Assembly (NCBI GenBank): GCA_003427395.1
Contig: BFEA01000243.1
Coordinates: 1,065,482 to 1,085,803, forward strand
Length of the DNA stretch: 20,322 bases
Reading direction: 5' to 3'
DNA from: Chara braunii
Taxonomy: Eukaryota; Streptophyta; Charophyceae; Charales; Characeae
In this document: positions 1-7,804 of the stretch, one piece after another
Position numbering within the stretch: the stretch's first letter is position 1
How the letters are laid out: each line of letters begins with the position of its first letter
Program-made: the position numbers and the translations under genes
The notes under the pieces: generated by a model
What the model was told of the DNA's origin: nothing
The model's database searches: none
The model's input: only the letters and a program-made list of their open reading frames with translations

Positions 1-48
<48 letters not shown>

Positions 49-99
49 CGGAGACGGAGAGGGAGAGAGGGAGAGAGGGAGAGAGAGAGAGAGAGAGAG
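1..99. repeat. (GA)n microsatellite
   Basis: Pure GA dinucleotides run from 1 to 46 and again from 81 to 99, with an imperfect GA/GGA purine stretch between them. No gene is visible in it. The tract starts at the window edge, so its full length is unknown. Confidence 0.97.
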
Positions 100-129
100 T
101 CGCCGTGCTGCATGCAGGGCAGCGGGCGA

Positions 130-223
130 CTCTCTCTCTCTCTCTATCCCTCTCTCTTACAGGTGCTCTTCGTAAGTGTCAGACGGAATGTATCTTCATG
201 CTTTCCCGGGAAGATGCATTCCC

Positions 224-263
<40 letters not shown>

Positions 264-270
264 CCCCCCC
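130..270. repeat. (CT)n tracts ending in a C10 run
   Basis: A short TC run lies at 130-145 and a longer one at 232-260, closed by ten C at 261-270. Open frames here are only Ser-Leu repeats from the microsatellite and are not genes. The strand is pyrimidine-rich up to about 350. Confidence 0.95.
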
Positions 271-547
271 GGCGCGAGGAAGCAGAACCCTTTCTTTGGA
301 GATGTGTTTTTTTTTTCCTTTGGTCGGTTTTTTTCCCCCTTCTTTTTTCTGTACTTCAGATATACGTTCGGGATGCCTGCGCCCCGTAGTCCGAGCCTCG
401 GCCCGGATAGTCATACCGGTCGGCTGAGGTTCGGGGCGGTTCGGACTCAATAGCTCGGCCGACTATTGGTGGTTTAATGGCCCCTAGAGGCCTGCAAAAA
501 TCTGCACGAGCTGTTTGTTTTTTCTTCGTTTTTTTTCATGGCTACCA

Positions 548-617
548 TCCGGATATCCGGACTGCCTTTCAGACGGTCTCGATTCAGTCCGGAATCCAGA
601 CGTCCAGAAGGTCCGGA
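548..617. repeat. TCCGGA palindrome cluster 1
   Basis: Four copies of TCCGGA start at 548, 556, 588 and 612; a further isolated copy is at 740. The last copy sits in the context GTCCAGAAGGTCCGGA (602-617), which recurs almost unchanged in cluster 2 at 1092-1106, so the two clusters are probably related sequence. Confidence 0.75.
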
Positions 618-1039
618 TCTGCCCGAAAAATAAATAAGAAAGAAAAAAAAGGGGGTCCAGGACCCTTCCCCACTGAGGAGCCAAGCCCCCAAATTTGTTT
701 TGGGGGTTTTTCAGGCCCCTTTTTGTTTTTTTTGGGGGGTCCGGACATGGTCTATCTGTATGATAATTTATTACTAATACCGAAGTAAAATAATTCGTTA
801 CTTTCTAAAGTCTTTTTTTAAGATTGTATAGTTTTTGACTCTTAACTCAAGTTTGGTTAGGACTTGTCCACGCAAAACGAACTTTCCATTATATGCGCGA
901 AACCGGGTCCGGCCTCCCTTACATATGAACCGCAGGTTAGGACTTCTGACATGAGTCTGAGGCAAAAGTGGTTTGCATTGTTATTCTGCATAACTTCTTT
1001 TTTTTTTCAGTTTTTTTTTTTTTTTTTTTTTTAATATGG

Positions 1040-1129
1040 TCCGGATATTTCTGGATCTGCTCACTGGTCCGGACTGTCCGGAACCATGCATGTCCAGAGG
1101 TCCGGACATGTCCGGAAGGGACGTCCGGA
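1040..1129. repeat. TCCGGA palindrome cluster 2
   Basis: Six copies of TCCGGA begin at 1040, 1068, 1077, 1101, 1111 and 1124, within 90 bp. Several are extended to GTCCGGAC. The cluster directly follows a T22 run. No open frame explains this spacing. Confidence 0.8.
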
Positions 1130-1626
1130 CCTGACCAGACAACGAGTCTGGTCCCCGGACATGTTGCATACTGTAACGTGCAGACCAGAACAAGAACCGA
1201 CCTTTCAATACAAAGTATAAGATAGCACAACGGAAGACTTAGATACCAGTGATCCGAACAATCAATGTTGCAATGCAGCCCTGAACATACATCATCATCG
1301 TCGTTACATGGTGTGAAATGGGCCTGGCGCTTCACCAGGAAGACTGCGCCAGCCCATACCATACACAGACGAAGAGGAAGGGGATAGACGAAGAGGAGGG
1401 GGAAGATGGGAATGTCGTTAACACCAGGTCTTCGGCACAAGCCCAAATAGTCCCTCGTCGAAATGTCTGAATCCCAAATGTCAAGTCTGGATCCAATGTC
1501 GTCAAGTCTCAAGTCACAACTCTGTCTCTCTCTGTCGCAGTCTGAGAAGTCAGGTGGTGAGAGGGTGAGAAGAGAAGGTGGACTTAGAAGAGGAAGAAGA
1601 AGAACTCTCTCTCTCTCTGTGTCCAG

Positions 1627-1701
1627 TACTAACCTGTGAAGTTGGCGTCTTGATGCAGGTACCACGAAGATGGAGCTGGAGTGATGGCGCCACAGGTAAG
1701 T
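1627..1701 (+). other. splice-signal-like cluster around a possible 37-nt exon
   Basis: A perfect branch-point-like TACTAAC lies at 1627-1633. A TGATGCAG acceptor-like sequence ends at 1658, and CACAG followed by the donor consensus GTAAGT spans 1691-1701. Together these would define an exon at 1659-1695. The surrounding sequence has no recognisable gene, so this is only a signal-level observation. Confidence 0.3.
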
Positions 1702-1740
1702 ACCACTGGCCTCCGCCAGTCTCTCTCCCACTCTACGATC

Positions 1741-1845
1741 TACCACCTACCAGCGCCCAGCGCTGAAGACTACAGCTACAGCTATGGCACCCAGCGCCGA
1801 AGACTACAGCTAGCGCTAAATACCACCTAGCGCTGAAGACTACTG
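1741..1845. repeat. imperfect short tandem repeat
   Basis: The core AGCGCYGAAGACTAC occurs three times, starting near 1759, 1793 and 1829, at a spacing of about 35 bp. Copies are flanked by TACCACCTA at 1741 and 1821. Identity between copies is high but not perfect. No coding role is visible. Confidence 0.75.
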
Positions 1846-1950
1846 CAGTGCTCCTCCTGAGTGCTGCGGCCGAATTCCTGAAGACTACCTCGTGCCTACT
1901 GAACTACCTACCCGTGAAGTGCATGGGAACTTCCTATGTACTACCGGGTG

Positions 1951-2225
1951 TGCCTCCTGAGCCTGCCGAAGGGAGGCAGGGGCTGCAGCTGCAGCTTCTG
2001 CTCAAACTCGTGAGGAACAGGCTATTTCTGGCCTGTTCCGCATCCCTGTTTACGTGCCTGAGTCTTAGGGGCAGGTCGAAACAATGAGGGCCTGAAAATG
2101 GCCCTCCGTTTCAGGCTGAAAACTCTGGGTCTGAAAAGACCCAGAAATAGGCTGAAATGGGGTAGGGCCTGCAGGCCCTCGTTTTTCAGCTTTCAGGCTG
2201 AAACGAACGGGGCCTGTAAGCCCTA
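1951..2225. repeat. array of short perfect hairpins
   Basis: At least five inverted repeats lie in under 280 bp: TGCCTCC/GGAGGCA (1951-1957 with 1972-1978); the palindrome GCTGCAGCTGCAGC (1982-1995); GGAACAGGC/GCCTGTTCC (2014-2022 with 2031-2039); GAGGGCC/GGCCCTC (2086-2092 with 2100-2106); TCTGGGTC/GACCCAGA (2124-2131 with 2138-2145); and the palindrome AGGGCCTGCAGGCCCT (2164-2179). The two loops at 2093 and 2132 both begin TGAAAA. CTGAAA recurs throughout 2091-2205. No open frame of note crosses the array. Confidence 0.75.
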
Positions 2226-2292
2226 AGTTTTAGGCTTTTACGGTTAATTCCAAAAATATTGCTTCCTCTAAGTTTCACAGGAAAAATAGCGT

Positions 2293-2391
2293 CCCACAGA
2301 CTCCCACTTATACCACTTATACCGTCGAGTTGAGCTAGCTCAACCCCACAGACTCCCACTTATACCACTTATACGGTCGAGTTGAGCTAGT
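2293..2391. repeat. 52-bp-period tandem duplication with a palindromic junction
   Basis: A 47-bp segment at 2293-2339 is repeated at 2345-2391 with one visible difference (ACCGTCG versus ACGGTCG). The junction makes the perfect 16-bp palindrome GTTGAGCTAGCTCAAC at 2329-2344. The motif GTTGAGCTAGCT recurs at 2843-2854. Confidence 0.85.
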
Positions 2392-2657
2392 GTGACACAG
2401 TTATTGGAAATTCAAAATGTAAAACGAGTGCAAAAATTGAGAATAAACTTCATAAAATGCTGCTGAACGCTTTTTTCCATATTTTCTCAAATGTAAAATG
2501 GAGAAAGAAAGTGGGGCAATCTTCTTTTGTCCATATTTTTTTGGAAAATTAAAAAGAGAAGAAGAATCTCCTCGAGTGAACTCCGCACAGTATATGGGAC
2601 TCTCCGCGCACTGCATGAAGTAGGAGACAGGACCTCACTACAGCGTGGAAAGAACGT

Positions 2658-2820
2658 GGACTGTCCTCCCTGCTATGTGCATTGACCACCCAAATAAATG
2701 AAAAAGAGTGCCTCCTCGAGTCTGTCGAAGTGTCCTCCGACTCCTCCCACCTATGTGAGATTGTCCTCCCCCGCCTTTCAGAGTGCCCTCCCTTCTCTGT
2801 CAAAGTGTCCTCCCACGAGG
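2658..2820. repeat. degenerate TGTCCTCC-containing repeat
   Basis: Variants of AGTGYCCTCC occur at about 2661, 2704, 2729, 2761, 2781 and 2804. Longer similarity joins 2663-2684 and 2741-2763 (TCCTCCC followed by CTATGTG and ATTG). Spacing varies between about 20 and 40 bp, so this is an eroded repeat rather than a clean satellite. No gene is visible from 2392 to 2967. Confidence 0.5.
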
Positions 2821-2957
2821 AGGTAATGGTGGCTCAAAGTCCGTTGAGCTAGCTACCCAGCTTCCAGAAAGGTAGCTTGGTCGAAGGAAGCAGACTAGGG
2901 TAGGGGGCGTTGTATTCGGGAGGATCTATTTTCATTCTTTTATCCTACTAAAGAAAA

Positions 2958-2970
2958 GCAATCCAACTTT
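2958..2970. repeat. candidate LINE target-site duplication, 3' copy
   Basis: GCAATCCAAC at 2958-2967 directly precedes the T18 tail. With three T it matches 13522-13534 exactly over 13 bases. In the element's orientation the site begins AAAG, in keeping with the A-rich start expected from an L1 endonuclease nick. Three of the 13 bases could belong to the tail. Confidence 0.4.
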
Positions 2971-3527
2971 TTTTTTTTTTTTTTTCCCCTTTCAATCATC
3001 GTTCAGNGNCAGGTCTTCTACCCCTTGGGTGGTAAGAGCCCCAGAGGGTAGAAGCCGGCGAGGTTCCAATGGCTCCTTTCTATTGGTGGGGAGCTGCACC
3101 TGCTGGAAACCGGGTCCAGCGTCCTTTCCACTGGATAAATCATCAGGTAACTTCTCAAAGTTCAAGAAACTTTCTGGGCGAACAGCAAAAGATGGGACCT
3201 CTTCACCCTAAGGCACCTGAGATGAGCTAGCAACTAGTCCCACTAGCCACTGTACCCAACTTGTAACAAGTTCATAACCAATTTTGATGATCAATCGTCC
3301 CTCCTCACAAAATCAATTCATAATAAGGTTCCATGACTACAGAACTGACTCAACAGACCTCTTCACTACATAGGCGCCAGAATCAACATGATCCCCTGGT
3401 CTACGAGTTGTCCCCCAGTCCCATACTCAGCGAGGCAAACGCAAGAGGTGATATATTCTACTAAAGGCCAGAAGGATGTGGCTTGAGCCGGTAGTACTAT
3501 ACTAGGCTGAATCTGAATCCCGCCAAG
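2968..3527 (-). other. LINE 3' UTR and poly(A) tail
   Basis: T18 at 2968-2985 on the plus strand is the poly(A) tail of the minus-strand element. The 540 bases between it and the ORF2 stop codon (TAG at 3530-3528) have no long conserved frame and are taken as the 3' UTR. Two ambiguous bases (N) occur at 3007 and 3009. A small inverted repeat, AACTTG/CAAGTT with a 3-nt loop, lies near 3258-3272. Confidence 0.75.
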
Positions 3528-6014
3528 CTACGGGGGCCTGGGCCCCATCAGCCATGGTTCAATGATGATGCCTGCGTTCTTGGTCCTGATCATTCTGACG
3601 TTCTGTCCCCATGTCCCGAAGAAGCGGTCTCTGGCTGCTCTTTTGTTCAACGCACATCTGGTTCTCCTCCAGTCTACCCAAATCAGGGAACGTATCCCAT
3701 CCAGCACCATATTCATGATACTGAGATCCGAATAGAACCTGGAGCGGAAGACTCTATCATTTCGGATTTTCCATATAACCTGCGTGATGGCCGCTCTGCA
3801 AGCCTGGGCCACATAAACCCAGCCTCTAACCACTTCCTCTGCATTCTGCAGAGTGCCTTCAACCACAAAAGCTTCCTCCCACAGCACACAATGCTCTACG
3901 TACTTTTGCCAAAGCTTCGCCCACCACACCCAGATTCTTTTGGACTCTATACATCCCCACCATAAGTGCGTGCCTGATTCTTCCTTCTTCCAGCATCTCA
4001 GACAAGTACTATCCAACGGTAACCTATTCAAAGATAGCCACTTGGCTGTGGGCACAATCCTATGGGATTGAAGCCAAGCCAGACTTCTAATCTTAGCGGA
4101 CGGGATCTGTTTCAGACTGTGCCACAGCTTCCTAAGTTTAGCAGAGTTGATTCTCCCAATCAAGGTTGATCTCTCTGCGGACTCAATCTGCCAGCGATTG
4201 CAGACCCCTAGTGGAAGAGACCATGACTTGGTCTGCATCCGATATCCCACTGCGGGCCGGTAGTCCAGGAGATCGACCTGTTTCACTGGTTCAAACATAG
4301 ACCAACCCCAGTGAAGCGGTAAAGCTTGTAATGTGTCGATTGCCTGCGTATCCATAGGGCAGAAGAAAATTGTCTTGTCTTTGCTTACTTTCTTCGAACA
4401 GACTATTATGGATTTGACCTGTCTCAGCTCTAGTTCTGTTTCCTCTGTCTCCAATAGGGCACAAGAGCATTCATTCCCATCTCTTTCTCTGGTATATGGA
4501 GTGGCGACCACCTGGTTCCGGTCCTGGTCCAGGATCATATGTACCTTAAGAACTTCAGGGCGTCCGTCGTTGCCAATTCTAGCTACCCACTGCCCTTCGT
4601 ACGCAGGCAGCGGCTGTTGTAAGATTTGTTTCCACCTCAAGGGGAGGCTGTAGATGACCTCGCCTACCCGATCCTGTACTCCCCTCAAGTGGTGTAGTTT
4701 AGAGCGCATCTCCGCGGGGGATTTCCACCGTGACCGATCCGAATCCCAGAGGTCTGAGACTCTGGACACTCCTCTTTGAATCCAGGATCTGCCAAACTGG
4801 CCCGGGCTATCTGCAGCGGACCAAGGGAGGCCGGACGAATCTCTGATGAAGATATTTTCAAATAAGTGCTGAGCCAGGATTTCTTCTCTGGTCACAGGCT
4901 CCTTGATTTGTGAGGGCATGACGAGTGACCATGCCTCGAGAATGTCTTTCCAAATCGGGGACCTGGTTCCCCCCCTGAGCATGGAGGGCGTGAGGAGGGC
5001 GACCCCGACGTCCTCCCTGCGACTAAGACCCCAATGTTTCATTAAAATACCCATTGCCAATTCCACCCCGGAATGGGAGGAGCGTTCTGTGAGTAGCTTA
5101 ATGACCCACCTAGCCAATAGTGCATTAACCTGCAATTCTGGATCTTTGATACCTAGCCCCCCATCCGATTTGTCTCCCACCACTTTCTTCCATGCTAACT
5201 TGGCAATATATCCCACTTCCTCCTCATTTGTACCTTTCCATAGGTATTTAGTGGTCAGTGATCTGATCTTCCCGTAGGTTTTAGGTTTCAGGCTCCTGAT
5301 CGAGCCCGAATACCAGATGGGTGAGAAGACCGAAGTACTGAGGAACAACGCCCTACCCATGATCGATATTCCCTTGGCTTTGACGACGGAGCTGAGCCTG
5401 GAGACAACTTTACGCTCCACCAAGGTACTGGCCGTCCTCTTGCCATCCATCATGCTTACCTGTATGCCCAAAAAACGCTCACATTCTCCTGTAGGCAAAC
5501 GTTTTAGTCCCCAATTCACAAACAGTTGTGCATCAGCATTTACAATTGCAACAGACTTTGGCCAATTGACAAGGGCTTCAGAAAATTTTGAATACAAGTC
5601 CAGACAGTTCTTCAAAGCCCCTAGGGACTCCTTGGAGTTAACAGATAATGCAAAAAGGTCATCTGCCATGGCGGAGGCCTTACACTGACCACCATTGAGG
5701 AAGCTGAGGCCCTGAACGTCTAGACAGTTCCTAATCAAAGAAAGAAGAACCTTCATCTGGATGACAAAGAGCATAGGGGCCAATGGGCACCCTTGGCGGA
5801 GAGAGCGGGTAAGCCTAAAAGGGCTAGAAAGCTCACCATTGACCATCACCCTGCCTACTCCCTTTGTATAGAGGGCTCTGACCCATTTAGAAAAGGACTC
5901 CCCAAATCCCGCCTTGTCCAACGTGTCCATCACAAAGCTCCAATTAACCCTATCATAGGCCTTCTCTAAGTCCAATAAGAGGGCTACCACCTCAGCTAAT
6001 CTTCCTTCATACAT
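3528..6014 (-). CDS. LINE ORF2, C-terminal part: reverse transcriptase core and zf-RVT domain
   Basis: This 828-residue open frame is the second half of ORF2. Reverse transcriptase motif A appears as LLLDLEKAYDRVNW (residues 12-25) and carries the first catalytic Asp. The RQGCPLAP motif lies at 73-80. Motif C is AMADDLFAL (115-123) with both catalytic Asp present (118, 119); the residue before ADD is Met where Phe or Tyr is usual. A thumb and connecting region follows. The zf-RVT domain is at about 625-700 with Cys671, Cys674, His683 and Cys688. The listed start is not a true start: the frame continues the reverse transcriptase from the preceding fragment after a frameshift at about 5998-6014. 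The protein would copy the element's RNA at the nicked target. No RNase H follows. The frame is uninterrupted for 2.5 kb, so decay is slight. Confidence 0.92.
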   Translation of the reverse strand: MYEGRLAEVVALLLDLEKAYDRVNWSFVMDTLDKAGFGESFSKWVRALYTKGVGRVMVNGELSSPFRLTRSLRQGCPLAPMLFVIQMKVLLSLIRNCLDVQGLSFLNGGQCKASAMADDLFALSVNSKESLGALKNCLDLYSKFSEALVNWPKSVAIVNADAQLFVNWGLKRLPTGECERFLGIQVSMMDGKRTASTLVERKVVSRLSSVVKAKGISIMGRALFLSTSVFSPIWYSGSIRSLKPKTYGKIRSLTTKYLWKGTNEEEVGYIAKLAWKKVVGDKSDGGLGIKDPELQVNALLARWVIKLLTERSSHSGVELAMGILMKHWGLSRREDVGVALLTPSMLRGGTRSPIWKDILEAWSLVMPSQIKEPVTREEILAQHLFENIFIRDSSGLPWSAADSPGQFGRSWIQRGVSRVSDLWDSDRSRWKSPAEMRSKLHHLRGVQDRVGEVIYSLPLRWKQILQQPLPAYEGQWVARIGNDGRPEVLKVHMILDQDRNQVVATPYTRERDGNECSCALLETEETELELRQVKSIIVCSKKVSKDKTIFFCPMDTQAIDTLQALPLHWGWSMFEPVKQVDLLDYRPAVGYRMQTKSWSLPLGVCNRWQIESAERSTLIGRINSAKLRKLWHSLKQIPSAKIRSLAWLQSHRIVPTAKWLSLNRLPLDSTCLRCWKKEESGTHLWWGCIESKRIWVWWAKLWQKYVEHCVLWEEAFVVEGTLQNAEEVVRGWVYVAQACRAAITQVIWKIRNDRVFRSRFYSDLSIMNMVLDGIRSLIWVDWRRTRCALNKRAARDRFFGTWGQNVRMIRTKNAGIIIEPWLMGPRPP

Positions 6015-6742
6015 TCTAGGACTTCAATAGTGAGCATAACATTGTGTAGGATATTCCTGTCCTGAACGAAACCTGCCTGTTCTGGACTCACCAAAAGCGG
6101 CAGATACCGCTTAAGTCTGTTGGCGAGAGTTTTAGCTAGGATTTTGTAAGACATGTTCAAAAGGGAAATCGGTCTCCAATTGCGGATATTTCTTTTGTCG
6201 CCTTTCTTGTATGGTAGTGAAATCACTCCCATCCTCATGTCATCCCCTAGATCCTGACCATAAAGGATGCCATCATAGATTTTTACTAGGACCGGGCCCA
6301 GGGTTTCCCAAAACAGACTGTAATATTCGATTGGGAGGCCGTCACTACCGGGGCATTTACCTTTCTTCATACTCTTTACCGTCAGAGAAAGTTCCTCTAG
6401 AGTAATGAGACTGTCGAGATCCAGTTTCCCTTGGGGGGGAAGGCGGGCCTTGTATGTACTCCACATGGTGTCCTGGAGCGCGGTGTCCCCTCGGTCTGGG
6501 CACACAGGCCTAGAGGAAGTCAAGATGTCCTTGAAATAGATGCGGCAGTACTCAAGAATGGTCCAAGTATCCCTAGCCCTGGGCTCAAAGGCATCAAAGG
6601 GGTGATCTAACTCAATAACGATGGAGGAGCCTTTGCGGGCCGAAAGTCTCTTGAAATTCTCCTTGGTCATCCGGTCCCCCACATCCAACCACTTAATCCT
6701 TGCGCGTTCCGCCCATATTCTTTCTTTCTCGATCAGTAAATT
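5996..6742 (-). pseudogene. LINE ORF2, middle part: N-terminal reverse transcriptase (fingers/palm)
   Basis: This fragment is in the same frame as the endonuclease and is separated from it only by a TAA codon at 6745-6743. Reading on from 6742 gives NLLIEKERIWAERARIKWL, the usual linker of plant L1 ORF2, so the true coding continues across the stop. Reverse transcriptase hallmarks follow: KCPGSDGLPIEYY, then LPYKKGDKRNIRNWRPISLLN, then YKILAKTLANRL and SPEQAGFVQDRNI. The frame ends at TAG 5998-5996, just after LECMKED. The rest of the polymerase continues in another frame, beginning GRLAEVVALLLDLEKAYD. A single-base indel at about 5998-6014 explains this. No ATG is needed here because it is an internal piece of ORF2. 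Confidence 0.9.
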
Positions 6743-7804
6743 TTATACTTTATCTCTCCAATAATTCAGTTGAGCAAGCCAAAAGGCAGCAAACTTGGGC
6801 TTCAAGTCCATGCTGGCATCGGCCCACTCAATCTGACCCAGGCATTGCTCTTCTTTCAGTCGACGAGCACATGCTTTAATCTGGGATGCAAAACTGAAAT
6901 TTTCCACAGCCAATCTGTTAGCTGCCTCCAACCAATCATTGTCTGAATGGTAGAAATGGAAGAGCGATCTGAGTTTGGTTAATGAGTTATTCACAGACTT
7001 CACCAAACCGGGGTCTTTAAGGATGTAAGTGTTCAGTTTGTAATACCCCTTACCCCTTGAGATATAACCCTCGGGGATAAAGGTAGCTAACACTGATCTA
7101 TGATCTGAAAGAGAGTCATAGGGCATAGATGTCTCCATGACCCAATCCACAGGTTTGTCCCTGATTAGGAAAAAGTCCAATCTTAACTTAGTAAATGTTT
7201 TGTCCTGTCTGGGGGTATGCGAAGTCCAAGTGTAGCGTTCAGTCTCTGGATGCAGCATCCTGAAAGGGTCGACCAAACCCAAACTGTCCATCATTTCCCC
7301 CAGGGCAAGAGAGTCATTTTTGATTGGATCCCCTACGGAGGAATCCAAGCATGGGTCCAAGATCGTGTTCCAGTCCCCACCCATGACCATATTGTGATTG
7401 GATGGGATGACCTTGGGAAGCACCTCAAAGAATTGAATCTTCTCTCTCCTATCAACCGGGGCATACACCGAGACGAAGGTCCACTCTATTTCTTCAATGA
7501 GGGCAGTGATCCAAGCCCACCGGCCCAAAGAGTCGGAAAACCCATCAACAATTTTAAAATTCAGGTGATTGTGTACTAAAATCGTTGCGCCCCCTTTAGT
7601 CCCATCTGCAGGAGCCCAAAACTGAGGGCCCTGCCACTTCCATTTAGCGTCTTCAATTTTGTCCTCGTTCAGTTTAGTCTCCTGGAGAAGAATCACGTGT
7701 ACACCGTGTCGATGAACCCACGACCTTAGTGTGGCCCACTTGAACTTACCGTTCTCATCACCTAGGCCTCTGACGTTCCAGGAGGCTATTCTGATTTTAT
7801 TCAT
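6743..7804 (-). CDS. LINE ORF2, N-terminal part: APE-type endonuclease
   Basis: This 353-residue frame starts with ATG at 7804-7802 and is the N-terminal domain of ORF2. It belongs to the exonuclease-endonuclease-phosphatase fold and would nick the target DNA to prime reverse transcription. Expected active-site residues are present: Asn10 in SWNVRG, Glu42 in LLQETK, Tyr114 in VYAP, Asp144 and Asn146 in GGDWN, Asp210 in RLDFF, and Asp234-His235 in SDH. The catalytic domain covers about residues 4-240; the rest is a linker. The start overlaps the end of ORF1 by 8 nt. The frame ends at an in-frame TAA (6745-6743), after which the same frame continues into the reverse transcriptase, so this is a premature stop within a polyprotein of roughly 1,425 residues. 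Confidence 0.93.
   Translation of the reverse strand: MNKIRIASWNVRGLGDENGKFKWATLRSWVHRHGVHVILLQETKLNEDKIEDAKWKWQGPQFWAPADGTKGGATILVHNHLNFKIVDGFSDSLGRWAWITALIEEIEWTFVSVYAPVDRREKIQFFEVLPKVIPSNHNMVMGGDWNTILDPCLDSSVGDPIKNDSLALGEMMDSLGLVDPFRMLHPETERYTWTSHTPRQDKTFTKLRLDFFLIRDKPVDWVMETSMPYDSLSDHRSVLATFIPEGYISRGKGYYKLNTYILKDPGLVKSVNNSLTKLRSLFHFYHSDNDWLEAANRLAVENFSFASQIKACARRLKEEQCLGQIEWADASMDLKPKFAAFWLAQLNYWRDKV

Larger units (their letters stand above)
271..1626. other. non-coding stretch, T-rich, no gene seen
   Basis: I see no recognisable coding sequence. The stretch holds several T runs, the longest being T22 at 1011-1032, and two clusters of the palindrome TCCGGA that are listed separately. The longest open frame (minus strand, 1746-937) translates the T run as poly-lysine and resembles no protein family I know. 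Confidence 0.7.

Noticed and set aside
105-453. Open frames in three phases over the (CT)n tract
   Set aside because: Ser-Leu or Arg-Glu repeats produced by the microsatellite.
937-1746. 269-residue minus-strand open frame
   Set aside because: It translates the T22 run as poly-lysine and the TCCGGA repeats as low-complexity sequence; no domain or sensible composition.
2293-2820. Possible CRISPR-like array
   Set aside because: Repeat spacing is irregular, repeats are degenerate or only two in number, and the DNA is eukaryotic in character.
4903-5688. Plus-strand open frames of about 120 residues
   Set aside because: Shadows of the minus-strand reverse transcriptase frame.
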